Shown one piece after another: positions 34,690 to 45,252 of a DNA stretch of 64,000 nucleotides (the stretch's first letter is position 1; the number at the start of each line of letters is the position of its first letter). The notes beneath the pieces are model-generated. The model did not search any database. It saw only the letters and a list, made by a program, of their open reading frames with translations, and was not told the DNA's origin. A program made the translations under genes and the position numbers. The stretch comes from Nereocystis luetkeana (taxonomy: Eukaryota > Sar > Phaeophyceae > Laminariales > Laminariaceae): positions 806,001-870,000 of the forward strand of contig JARUPZ010000037.1 of the NCBI GenBank assembly GCA_031213475.1, in the 5' to 3' direction.

Positions 34690-35033
34690 ATATATATATA
34701 TTTTATTTTCTTTTCTCATCTCATTCATTATCTTCGCACATCTTCTTCTCTCTCTCCTTCCAACTCGTAACTCAGATCCGGGGTCACATAGCAGGCTCTT
34801 CTCCCCCCTTCCCGCTACGGAACGTGCCTTCATTTTTATCGCGAGAAGATTTCAGCCTTTTCTTCCCTCGTCGACTCGCATCGAATTGTGCCTACCCACG
34901 CTGCAAGGCGCTCTCAACAATTGAATCCCTTTTTTTATTTTTGCAAACAAAGTCAAAGTCCGACCCTCCTGGGGCTCGAACTCAGGACTCAAACAAGTAG
35001 AATTCGATGTTAACCACTTGAACCACCGGGGCT
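34690..35033 (-). mobile_element. tRNA-derived SINE, near full-length
   Basis: On the minus strand the head reads CCCCGGTGGTTCAAGTGGTTAA (A box) and then GAGTTCGAGCCCC (B box), both of the tRNA promoter type. The shared body follows, ending in GAGATGAGAAAAGAAAATAAAA and a TA run. It is not a functional tRNA: the acceptor stem and anticodon arm do not close. Pol III transcription from the boxes is expected from SINE biology. Confidence 0.85.
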
Positions 35034-35111
35034 ACCAGGTAGGGAATACCAGTAGTTTTTTGGCACATATTTTCCAGCGATAATCTGATAATCTGTAAGA
35101 GCTACATGAGC

Positions 35112-35220
35112 TATTACGGGGGGGCATAGTTAACAGGACCAAATATTGTTAGTAAAAATGGTTAAACATATAGGTTTTTATGTGTGACATAGGTCCTGTT
35201 AATTATGGTCCCCCGTAATA
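35112..35220. mobile_element. TA-flanked MITE, copy 4
   Basis: TATTACGGGGGGGCATAGTT to AATTATGGTCCCCCGTAATA, 109 bp. Confidence 0.85.
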
Positions 35221-35224
35221 CATA

Positions 35225-35395
35225 CGTTTGCCGTGTGTGATCTGTTGGAGATAGCTCTTCAGCACATGTTTGCCGGGTGCGATCTGTTGGAGATAGTCCT
35301 TCAGCACATGTTAGTCCGGTGCGATCTGTTCTTGTGCACATGTTCGCCGGGGGTGTGATCTATAGGGGTGTGATCTATAGGGGACAGATTCATTA
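35225..35395. repeat. tandem repeat, ~55-bp unit
   Basis: Three to four units of GTTTGCCG(G)GTGTGATCTGTTGGAGATAG... CAGCACATGTT, the last ones shortened to GTGTGATCTATAGGG. The empty TA site used for comparison with 34576 is at 35252-35253. Confidence 0.75.
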
Positions 35396-37484
35396 ACTCA
35401 TGATTATCTACAAATTGAAATTTCAGTATTCCATTTAAAAAAAAACAACGTTTGAGACCAAATCTTCATAGCAGAGCTCATGGATTATAAATAATATACC
35501 AGGTATATATATACTCAGGTATATATACTCAGTATGTATTACGTATACGAGTACGGTTTTTCGCCCCGGCGACTCGCCGTCACCCCTTGAACGTTCCTTG
35601 CATTGGCCGTTCGGGCATCAGGCACAGAAACCTTGCACGTATAAACGCAAATTGCGTTATTGTCGAATCATGAATGGACCCATTTTTTCTTGTTGCGATG
35701 ATCGAGCTGTCCTACGCGTACTATTCGCCGTGTCCCGTGCTTGCCCTCGACAATCGTGTAGGGGGGGGGTTGTTCAGGAGGTGTAAGGCTGGACTCACCC
35801 TCAAGGGGCAGCACCTTCCAGGACTACAACTATATATCAGCAGTCACTCAATCTGACATGCCCATCCTATCTATATCCCATCTATATCCTATCCCATTGC
35901 CTATTCATAGGTTCGCGCTAGAGTTGCGGTCAACGGCGGCGGTGCGCCAGACACAACCCATTTGCATTCCCGATTCGCGGGCCTCGTAATACGGAGAACC
36001 CTGATACGGAGAACCCTGAAGGTGGTGGGTGCGGAGACAGATCGCTAGTGTGTTAATGTGCTAGTGTCGGGGACAATTGCTACAGGCATGATGCACTTAT
36101 AGAAAGCTGTCGCCTGGGTAGAGGCGACGCTCGCACAGAGAGTACCAGTGAGCTGGATTCGGCAGTGAGGATGGAGTGAGAGAGAGACCGATCACTGACG
36201 AGCGGGGATGGGTTTGGTTTGAACCCTTCACCTCACGTTCATTTTTAGATCGCAAAGAGCAGAGAGGCGCTTTGACGAGGGCTACTATTTTCTTGCATAT
36301 ACCAGATACTCGATAACATAGCATGCGTGTGAGGCACTGAGCGAATCGAGTGGGGCTGGAGACTGAAGGGCGCCCGGAGAAGGACTAGCGCCGCGCCCGC
36401 GCACGAGAGCAAAGGCGCTCCGTAAAGCCCCCGGCGAGTTTCTATCAATAGGCAGCTGCTGTTGACCATGGAAACGCCCGATTGGATGGTTGACATCTGC
36501 GGCAGTAGTCGGGCGATAAAGAAATGCCATGGGGATGCCATGGGGATGCCATGGTCGACTCGTCGCGACCGAAGGACCGATTGCTGTTGTTGGAGGTGCA
36601 CGTGTGCTCTACTTTGGCAAATAGTGAAGGGGGCGGGGGGTGTGACAGCGTGTACTCGTCGTGGTTTGGTTTCCAGCCTTCGTTCACTGCGTTTGTCGGA
36701 CGTCATTCAAGCCATTCAGCCTGTACTATTTCTCGCTGTCGTTCTTGTGTGCATACAGCACTTGCACATACTGTAGAGGGCCGTACAGTCCGGTCATGAT
36801 GGCATTCAAAACTGACGACACTCCCGACAGCAACGCCAGACGGCAACGATAGTCTCAAATAAATAGGGCGCAGCAGCAGCACAGACGTGGGTGTTAATTG
36901 TTTTCGAGCGAAGCCCTTGTGCTACGAATAGCTATGTCGCACGCGATGTCGCACGCTCGTAACTTTATGCAGTACAGCCAGTGACGCTCATGTACCGATA
37001 TCATACTACTGTCGGTATACCAACACACTTTTTTCTCTTTTCTGTGTTGTGTGTAACAGGTTGTGGGATTGTCTACTCCTATCATTCTAGACCCCGACTA
37101 AGACATAATATAGTGGAATGCGTTTTGATTTGGTTTCCTATCAATCCTTCGACTATATATGTATGTACTATTAATATCAATAATAGACTAACGCACTGTT
37201 TGTGCCTTTTCGTGACCGCGGGCTAGAATATGACAATAATATTACCAGGTATGGCACAAATGTATCACGAGCTGGGTCCAAGAAAATGCGTAAAATTACA
37301 CGTTCAGGCAAAATAAAGGGCGGAACATGTTGATTTGTTCAAAACTGAAGATATCCACCTGCCCGCATGGACAAGGGGAACATGTCGAGGAAGAGATTTT
37401 TGGCGGGCGAGTTGTAGTTCGCGAGACATGGTAATTGTTCGTATTAATTAGGGAGGTGTCATTTTCAAGGGATTTTAGATTCCT
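35396..37484. other. non-coding or unassigned region
   Basis: No convincing gene. ORFs at 36706-36245 (minus, 153 codons) and 36462-36776 (plus) overlap in a GC-rich patch that contains a triplicated GGGGATGCCAT at 36530-36555; neither has a recognisable domain. Words such as TACCAGGTA (35496, 37243) are present. Confidence 0.4.
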
Positions 37485-37591
37485 ATTACGGGGGGCCATA
37501 GTTAATAGGACCTATGGTATGCATAAAAACCTATGCATCTAACCCTTTTTTCCAACAATATTTGGTCCTATTAACTATGGTCCCCCGTAAT
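37485..37591. mobile_element. TA-flanked MITE, copy 5
   Basis: ATTACGGGGGGCCATAGTT to AACTATGGTCCCCCGTAAT. The right flank reads TG instead of TA, so one target dinucleotide has mutated. Confidence 0.85.
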
Positions 37592-38261
37592 GCAGAAAAA
37601 ACTACCTGGTAAATAATTTGTTTCAGCATACATCCGTCAATACTGGTGCCGTTCACTACAGCAGTAATACCCGCTCATTGAAAAAAGCAGGATCAGGTGG
37701 TGTTGGGCACGAAAAAGATTTCGCGCCCGCTGTTTTCTGATTGGTCAAAAATTTAGGTTGGAATTGGTTGTTGGTGGGAAATTCTTGGTCAACATTTGTC
37801 GTGACACTCTCTTCTTGGATTTTTTTCTGGAAAATTGGCCGTGAATGATGACGTCAGTCTTCTTTTTTCGGGAAATTGACCGATCAGTCAATTAGAAAAC
37901 TGCGGGCACGGAAAATATTTTCTCACTTGGAGCCGCTCATCATTCGCTTCATGGAATGCATCGTACAGCAGGCATGCACTATCATACCGAACTGGTTCCT
38001 GGAACGATCGTGGGTGTACGTGGATACGAGTACTGTTGGGCTGCCGGATGCACACTATTAATAGAGGTGAAACCAGGGCTGGGTGCTAGGAGCTCCAGCC
38101 AGGACAAGGGATCCTGGCTCCGTCAGCAGCCAGAAGGCTGAATCCGAGCCGGAGCCTGGTCGTGGCGAAGCCGCAACAACCGCCCCCCCCCCGGCTGGTG
38201 ATATCGAAACATGTTGACAATTTGCAAGGGGTTGCATAGGGATCACCTAATCTGTTCAAGA
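37592..38261. other. non-coding, no gene seen
   Basis: AT-rich between the MITE and the TA microsatellite. It includes a CTATTAATAG word at 38055-38064 and a CCAGGGCTGGG/GGAGCCAGGATC-type locally symmetrical stretch at 38080-38150. Confidence 0.5.
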
Positions 38262-38329
38262 TATTATATATATATGATATATAATATATATATATATATA
38301 TATACCTGGTATATATATATATATATTAA
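38262..38329. repeat. TA microsatellite with an embedded TACCTGGTA
   Basis: Two (TA)n blocks separated by ACCTGG, i.e. one CCTGG word sitting inside a TA run. The block ends exactly where the LINE reverse-transcriptase frame (DLIVAVEAA) begins. Confidence 0.85.
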
Positions 38330-39095
38330 CGACCTGATAGTAGCAGTCGAAGCAGCAAGGCACGGGGTCACGGTGGGGGAAGATACGGTGTCGTGATTGA
38401 TATTTGCGGAGGATTGCAGAAGCAAATACAGAAGGCGCTAGAATACACAAGGAAATGGAGGGTGACGGCGAACGTCAAGAAGTGTGCCTAAGTTGCATGT
38501 AAAGGTAAACCCGGTCAATTCCAGTTGGAAGTGGGGAGAGGATGAATTGCCGATCGTAGACCACTTTACGTACCTTGGCGTAGAGATATCAAAAGACTGC
38601 TCTTGAGATACGAGTACACACATAGCAAAAGTAAAGCACACGTAGGGAAGGTGGGTGAGATCCTAACAGACTCGCATTTTGACACTAGGATCAAGATATG
38701 TATTCTGATGAATGTGATAGTACCAAAGCTAGAATATGCAGGAAAGTATGGGAAGCGAACGCGAAGTTCGTAAAACAGCCGGAAACAGTTGACAGGAGCA
38801 AGAAAATACTGAGATGCTCATGTACGACTAGAAATACAGAACCGAGAAAGTACCCACTCAAGAGAACTAAGAGACTTGCGAAAGTTGAAATGACAATATA
38901 GAGTAAGGAACAAGCCAAGAAAGAGGTGGCCAGCCATAGTTGATAGAGCTGTATGGGAGAAAGTACCAAAAGAGCGAGCTGGAATAAGGTGGGATAGCGT
39001 AGGTGAGACAGTATGGGAGGACATAGGGGAAGTTGATGTCCGCAGAGAAGTTTCGGAAGTACAAGAAAGGATAGAAAAAAGGGAAAGAACAGATG

Positions 39096-39474
39096 AATCG
39101 GAAAAATGGGAACGAAGCCTAAAATGAGAACCAAGCCGTATCTCCAGAACCATGTGGTGTATCAAAGAACCAAAATGATCCTGCGAAACCCCTTGGCCAG
39201 CCCTGTGAGAGGAGCTCGTCAGAACGGTCATGCTCCATCTCGTGCCTTCGGGTGGGCGCAAAAAGCGATATACCCTGGCTCTATTGTGATTTCTCTAGAT
39301 GCTGGCTACCGCGGCGATGCCGAGGACTTCCAGCCTGAGCGACAGCTCATTCGAAGGCTGCTGTACAGCCCCACAGGACTGTCAACTTTTTTTCTTGGGG
39401 TTGTACACAATTGGTTTGCTTTCTAAAAAAAAACGTCCGTTCTCATTTTAGGCTTCGTTCCCATTTTTCCGATT
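39096..39474. mobile_element. fold-back element with perfect 36-bp inverted ends
   Basis: 39096-39131 is the exact reverse complement of 39439-39474 (AATCGGAAAAATGGGAACG... at the left). The roughly 300 bp between them have no homology to the LINE that resumes on either side, so the unit is an insertion. No transposase is encoded. Perfect arms in an otherwise decayed LINE suggest a recent insertion or gene conversion between arms. Confidence 0.75.
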
Positions 39475-39655
39475 TACCTGTTAAAGGCTAGCGCTAGGAA
39501 ACAAGGTGGAATAGGAGAACCACTTGGAGATATACGGGGGATTGAGCGAAGGGATAGGAAAAAAAACGTATTTGCACGGCTCAACGGACTTCGCGAAAAC
39601 ACTGAAACTGCCATTTCGTGTAGGTGACCTGGACCTACCAGAAAAAAGAAAGAGA

Positions 39656-39664
39656 TACCTGGTA
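39656..39664. repeat. TA-bounded micro-insertion in a LINE ORF
   Basis: With CCTGGTA present the frame reads KRYLVYQ and stops. Removing exactly those 7 bases gives KRYTSSREEKEVDAQFNQC and continues open. This marks the word as a later insertion at a TA. Confidence 0.8.
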
Positions 39665-40050
39665 TACCAGTAGCCGGGAGGAAAAGGAAGTAGACGCACA
39701 ATTCAACCAGTGTGGCAAAGCAATGGAGAGTATAACTCAAATAAAAGGATAATGTGGCATGTACAAGGAGGAGCGGGATGTGTTCGAAGAGATGAGGGAC
39801 ATAGACGAGTGTGACATGGAGGAGTTGGGCACACTAGATAGAAGCGAGAACACGATCGCTGTATGTGGCCAGAGGAGGCGAAACAGGACGGGGATACGAA
39901 AAGCAAAACATTGAATGACAATATATATGGAAACAACGAAAAGAGCGCCGAAATGATGGAGGTGTCTCTATTACGGGTAGGAACGGTGCTCGGTCTCGAA
40001 AGGGATGCGTGGTCAATGGTCAAATGGCTAAGGCACGCAACAAATAAGTA

Positions 40051-41810
40051 CGCCCCCCCCCGCCCGGGAGGAGTGCTGCCGTGGGCACATTTATACGCGA
40101 TTTGGTATCACTGGAGCTAAAAAAATTGTTGGATTAGCGCCATGTTTCAGAGGCGAATTTTGGGTAAGGGGTAGTGAATTGACTCAGGAAAATACTCGAA
40201 AATGCGGTAAAGCGTATGATGTCCTTTACGAGCAGACGCCCAGGGCTCACATTCATGGGTTTCCGTTGTACTTTGAGGCATTCAAGCAGGTTCACCAATG
40301 TATTGGCATCCTGACAGCCCCCTCAGCCAGGAGACATGTACTGCCAGTAGAGCTTGGTCCCGTACCCAGCCCTCGGTGTAACCCTTACCCTTTCGCCAAC
40401 AAGCGGATACTGATGAGTATTACCCGGTCCGCCAATACCCGTCATGGGTATGAGAAACACTCCCCGCCCGCCGGGTATTTGGGGCCTCGCGTACCCGGGA
40501 ACCCGTTTGAAAATCAAATATCTCAGGGTGTCTTAACTTCCTCTTATTAATAGATAGTTGGGACGGTTGGAATGGAATTGTATGGTCCCCAAGAAATGCT
40601 GCTGATTAGTATGAGCGATTTTCAAAGGAATTAATCTATTTATTGGAAGAATCGCGACTTACACCTTGTTTGTTAATAGGAGGGTACGGGGACGGAACGG
40701 CCCAACCGAACGGGCACGAAGAACGAGATGAACTTGCAGTCATTGGTGCTGGGTCCTAGGAGTGTTGCGCTACTTGCCGGGGGGTCCACGGCGGTATGGG
40801 GATACATTATACATTACACCGGTATGACATAGGACCACGCGATGACGCATGTGCAGACGCCCCAGGACTCACCTGCGGCCGGAGCCACGCGCTATGGCGA
40901 CTGTAGTCTGGCCAGGAGGCTCACGAGGGGAAAAACAGGGAGGCAGACGAGCCTCTGGCGATGTATCTCTAGCAAAAGTGCCGAACTGATGTTCACAGAT
41001 ACTCCAGGAGTACCCTTCGAGCAGTGACGGCGATATCATAGGTCTAGCTTTGTCCCGAGGGTGCCACTTGGATGGCTAGCACTGCCTGTTCTGCGGCATG
41101 CTGCGCGTGAAGATATCCTTTGTATGGAGAGTTAAGAGCACTCGCTTCTCCCGTGAAGGTACTCCAGTCTTGGAGTCAACCAGCACGGAGCAGTCTCTCC
41201 ACGAAAAACAGTTGCGTTAGTTATTCGGATATTCTACCATGTTCATTGCCATTTACGAGTCTGTTCAGGTTCGGTTGCCCAGATCTACAATCGGACACCC
41301 CCCCCTGAAACCAGCTTCGAACGGAACCAGTAACCACGAAGAATGTCGTTCCATTCCGATTTCTGACCAGGCAAACCGGTTAATTGAAGTCAAGAGACAC
41401 CTTCGAACACCCAACACACCCATCACACATCCAGCTTCGACTTACGCAGGCCGCGCAATGAGTTTTTGGATCGGATCTCTTCGTAGGTATATACCGTACG
41501 TGCAAAAATACGTGGATATCATAGTGTCAATTGTCCTGTCGAATGTTATACCCGTTGCGCTACCAACGCTTGTCCGTTGCTCGTTGCAACAAGGGGTTCG
41601 ATAAGGAATAAGGCCCCGCTAGGTACACCGGCACACGGCCGAAAATAGCCGAAAATAGCCGTCAGTATTCGCTCGTTGTACTATTAATATTGACATTAGG
41701 CTGTTTCTTATGCGGTTCGATTTTGAGTTTCAGATTTGTGTTTTTCGATCTCGAAAATGAATGACCCTGCTTATGCTGTCCAAATATGCAAAATCCGAAT
41801 GGAATTTTTT
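40051..41810. other. non-coding or unassigned region
   Basis: No recognisable gene. The stretch 40350-40510 is rich in ACCCG/CGGGTA motifs. Short plus ORFs at 40842-41027 and 41239-41604 have no domain and no clear splice sites. Confidence 0.4.
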
Positions 41811-42425
41811 CGATTTGAGAATCCGATGACCCAAGTCGTTGGATTTTGGCCCAAAACCCGACGACCTGGGTCATCAGATTTTCAAATCGAAAAATGGCAT
41901 GCTCTCTAAATTAAATATGTTATCCATGTGACAGCAAACAGCAGCAGCAGAAAGATCGATGAGTTGGATGGCGACAAAGCGGTATAGCGACGTTGCTTCG
42001 CGCCCGACGCTCGGGCGGCCCGTCCCTCCGTGGCCACTACAGTCGCCTCGTGCGGGTTCGGGCCTAGAGACCAAGAGAAGCGCACTCGGCACGCACCTCC
42101 CCGTGGATACGTACCAGTACTCGTAGACAACACTGCTGTTGTACAGCAGCAGTCAGTCACAAAATGGAGCACAAAATACCAACACAGGTCGGCTCTAGCG
42201 CACTCGCCACGTCTCTTTGCCGCCAGACCAGAGGCAGTCAGCCTTGGCTCGGACGGTTGGGTTCTACGCGCAGGGCAGCGCACCCAGCTCGAATCTCTAC
42301 ACACACTGTAAATCTGATTTTATCGCATAGGAAGACTGCTTCGATTTGCCAAGTTCACATCTGAAAATGCGATTGGGTCAAAATCTGAAGCTCAAAATCG
42401 AACCACACAAGAAACGGCCACTTCT
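41700..42425. mobile_element. probable fold-back element
   Basis: TTCTTATGCGGTTCGATTTTG near 41705 is mirrored by CAAAATCGAACCACACAAGAA near 42392, with further inverted matches inside. Related phrases (GGAAATCGGAAACC, TTTCCGACTGGATA) continue to 42600 and recur around 43220-43290. The interior (41900-42330) has no recognisable gene. Confidence 0.5.
41811..41889. repeat. 79-bp near-perfect palindrome
   Basis: Arms 41811-41849 and 41851-41889 are reverse complements with five differences, all transitions. A transcript or single strand would fold into a long hairpin. It lies near the left side of a larger inverted arrangement (41700-42420). Confidence 0.75.
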
Positions 42426-42806
42426 TATGCAGTCGGAAATCGGAAACCAGGATTGAAAATGCTGGTTTCCGACTGGATACAAAAAAAGGCAAAATCTTAT
42501 GCAGTTGAAAAAGCGCCTTTTCGATTAAAAAACGAAACGATTTCGATTTCCAACTGGACCAGACAGTCGAAAATACTGAGATTTCCGATCCAACTCGTCA
42601 GTCGGATTCGTGCATCGGAAATGTTAGAAAGTCCAGCCGCATACTCGTACGAGTATCACACACCCACACAACAACGACATACGACACAACCCCACTCCAC
42701 AACACCGGCGACGCTGGCTTGGTTGCTGTCACTTCTGCTGCTGCTCGGCTCGAGTCAGCGTGATATATCCTCATCTATGTCCGTCAGCAGCACGTGATAG
42801 CACCCG

Positions 42807-42983
42807 ATGGCCGCAGTGTGCGGTATCGATGATGACCTTTTGCCAACTGCTGCGCTGGCTGTGGCTTTGGCAACTGTCGAAGAAACCCAGCGTCTTGATG
42901 GCCTCGAGGACGAGATGGAGGAGAACTCCCCGCGTGTGAAGCTCACACGCTGCTCCAGGAAGAAGCGAGACATCAGCATGTAG
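42807..42983 (+). CDS. small ORF, 58 aa, or 3' exon
   Basis: ATG at 42807, stop TAG at 42981-42983. The product starts MAAVCGIDDD and has an acidic, helix-prone middle (ATVEETQRLDGLEDEMEENS) and a basic end (RCSRKKRDISM). Composition is exon-like, unlike the flanking AT-rich repeats. No family recognised. The minus strand over 43040-42771 is also open, so strand is uncertain; it could be the terminal exon of an unplaced gene. Confidence 0.35.
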   Translation: MAAVCGIDDDLLPTAALAVALATVEETQRLDGLEDEMEENSPRVKLTRCSRKKRDISM

Positions 42984-43606
42984 ATGTGGTTGGACGCAGG
43001 TGGTGCTGGAGGATGAAGACCTCTCTGACCTCACGAGCATTACGGCTATTATAAGCAGTTTGGAACCGACTTCCGTCTACCCTACCCTTTTTTTTCGGTG
43101 CTACAGCAGTGGTCAAGCTACACTCACTCACTTACATCAAGCGTCTCCTGGTCTCCAGAAAAACACACAAAAACTGCTGTGTATTCGATCCGACGGACGA
43201 TAAGAAGGGTAGCTATTCGCAATCCAGTCGGAAAAATAACCGATCGGAAACCGGCTTTTTCAATCCTAGTTTCCGACTGAATAAAAAGTGGCATTTTACA
43301 ACTGTATCAATACTTGCAACTATTAATACTATTATTAGAAGTATAACACCAGTATACCAGGTAAACAGAACCACTGTCCCTAAATATAAGCACCGATTCG
43401 ATTCAATGAACGCGATCCTTATACATCTAGGGACAAAGGACAGAGCGATGCACTTGTATATGCAGGGCGTAGGGCGTGCATGGAACCGCGGTCTAAGGCT
43501 CTATGTACTGCTTGCTATACGTGTTCGTACTCGCAAGTTCGTCCCGACTCCGGAATCCTGAGAGAGAGTTGGTGAGCTACTGAGGTACCAGGTACCAGGT
43601 ACCAGT

Positions 43607-43774
43607 ACCTCGTACCGTACTAAGCTACGTATGAGCTCGTAATTTGCTTTGAGCTTCGTACCTGTAACATGTCCGGATATTGGGTCACGGACCTCGTACC
43701 GTACTAAGCTACGTATGAGCTCGTAATTTGCTTTGAGCTTCGTACCTGTAACATGTCCGGATATTGGGTCACGG
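43607..43774. repeat. exact tandem duplication, 2 x 84 bp
   Basis: 43607-43690 and 43691-43774 are identical base for base. A triple TACCAGGTA-type cluster lies directly upstream at 43585-43606. Identity implies a very recent event or an assembly artefact. Confidence 0.9.
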
Positions 43775-44296
43775 CACGGGTCACGGCAGAGCAGAGAGAG
43801 GAGGAGTTGCTCACCTGGTACCACTTACTCGAGAAATGGTTGACACACACTGCTGTGTACTAACTATTGATAACTAATAACCCTAACCCCAAGTCAAACA
43901 GAGCAACTCCAAACTCCAACCCTGACCCTGATGTCGAACAAATGGTAAGCCAACCGGCAGAGAGAGAGGTTGAGAGTACGAGGGGAGATCTGCGGGAGAT
44001 CCACCGCAAAACCCTCCTGAATTCTCACTGAGTATGTATGAACAATAGTACGCTCACAACAGAAGGAGGGAGTGACGCAGATTAAACGCGCTGACAATTC
44101 GGTACGAATCCCACCCCCCAACCCACATCAAGCCACCCCAGCTCCCCCGCATGCCCACCCTTCTCCAAAAAACACGAGACGTGACCTCGTGACCTTACCT
44201 GTCAGACACTTCTGACTCGATCCTTACTTCGCAAATAAACATATTTGGACGCTGTTGTACTACCGCTGTTGTACACAGCAGCACCAACGTACTCAC

Positions 44297-44400
44297 CAGC
44301 CGCAGTCCGGTCGCAGCGCCTCTCTGGCCCCTCCACCGTCACCAAGCGCACTTCCGGCGATCCACGTTCAGTACCCTCGTATCCGTGCCGTGCTAAAATC
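44297..44400 (-). CDS. candidate exon with strong donor
   Basis: The minus-strand frame reads RHGYEGTERGSPEVRLV then TVEGPERRCDRTAA, and ends at a consensus donor GGCTG|GTGAGT (donor at 44296-44295). The acceptor may be ATTTTAG at about 44390. No domain recognised and no partner exon found. It points away from the RING-finger exon at 45074, so the two could be divergent genes. Confidence 0.3.
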
Positions 44401-44469
44401 GCCACTCAAAATCAACGTTACCAGGTATATATGAATCGCATCAATAGTATCGTCGTACTACAGCAGCAG

Positions 44470-44776
44470 CAGTAGTCGTAGACTCGGCCCGGAGGAAAGG
44501 TGCTACCTGTTCACCGATGAAAAAAAACGTTTACGGCCCTGCTTAGCTCAGCTTCGCAGCAGATTTCCCACAGACGAGCGTAGGGCAGTCCTCCCGCGTG
44601 TTTGGCACCAACGCAAGAAGGTAACACACGCCCGGCGCCAACAGAAGTTACCCTATGATATGTGGGTCTGGTCTAAGGCGCCACGCGACGATCTCCCAGT
44701 TGCACATATATCCCCCCTCCCCCGCCGTATGCAGAGGAGGCGTGTTTGTCAAGCGGTCCGCAGGTCACCCGGTTAG
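44470..44776 (+). other. open frame without ATG, unknown
   Basis: The plus strand stays open for about 100 codons ending at TAG (44774-44776) and is rich in Arg/Lys, with PEERCYLFTDEKKRLRPC and KLPYDMWVWSKAPRDDLP. It looks more protein-like than the surroundings, but I recognise no family. It might be an exon or a transposon remnant. Confidence 0.25.
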
Positions 44777-45073
44777 TCGGCAGGGGTTTATCACTCCGTT
44801 GTGATCGACGAGATCGAGTGTGACTGTCACCCAGTCCTGGTATCAGGGCAGGGTAGTGGACCTCAGCTCAAGCCCCGTTGTCTAAACAATTCGTGGAGAG
44901 GAGCTCAGAGAAACAAGTTCGGCCGTCCTTCCCTTGGACCGTGGCCTTTGCGAGACTCTTGCCGCTGGTGCCTGCGAGAGGACTGGACGCGCACAATACA
45001 AATAAGAAAGATTAACAGGTAGCAGCGGGACGGGTGCCAAACGACTACGAGGAGCAGGGGAGGAGTAGGAGCT

Positions 45074-45252
45074 ATGGCGTCTCGTCAGGGTCTTCGAAAG
45101 GTTGCCGCCGCGGCGCAAGGCCTAACGCCGGTGGCGGGAGACGCGGACCTAACTTCTTGCCCCAATTGCTACCTCTACTTCGACTACAAAGTCAAGGGAA
45201 ACAGCAATCTTGTGCCGAGGCTTCTATCCTGCGGACACCTGGTCTGCTCTAC
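45074..45252 (+). CDS. RING-finger protein, first exon
   Basis: ATG at 45074 follows a GGGGAGGAGTAGGAGCT leader. The exon encodes 59 codons plus two bases and ends at a consensus donor CTCTAC|GTGAGT. After a short Ala-rich lead it shows CPNCYLYFDYKV and then LVPRLLSCGHLVCST. That is the first half of a RING/U-box-like zinc-binding fold: a Cys-x2-Cys pair, then the characteristic PRLLxCGHxxC. The remaining Cys ligands must lie in a later exon that I could not find before the retroelement cluster at 46.85 kb. RING proteins commonly act as E3 ubiquitin ligases; this role is family knowledge, not shown here. Confidence 0.65.

Larger units (their letters stand above)
38330..40050 (+). pseudogene. 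degenerate LINE polyprotein (RT C-terminal half)
   Basis: The plus strand, read across several frameshifts and stops, encodes LINE-type reverse-transcriptase tail sequence. In order: DLIVAVEAARHGVTV (just after where the YADD motif should be), PIVDHFTYLGVEISKDCS, VGEILTDSHFDTRIKICIL, FRVGDLDLPEKRKRY, RDIDECDMEELGTLD and VLGLERDAWSMVKWLRHATNK. The catalytic YADD is missing, having been replaced by the TA microsatellite. A fold-back element (39096-39474) interrupts it, and a 7-bp CCTGGTA insertion at 39658-39664 shifts the frame. It is dead, and belongs to a different LINE family from the copies at 15456 and 52455. Confidence 0.75.

Noticed and set aside
43875..43895. TAACCCTAACCCC, telomere-like
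   Set aside because: Only about two units; too short to call an interstitial telomere.
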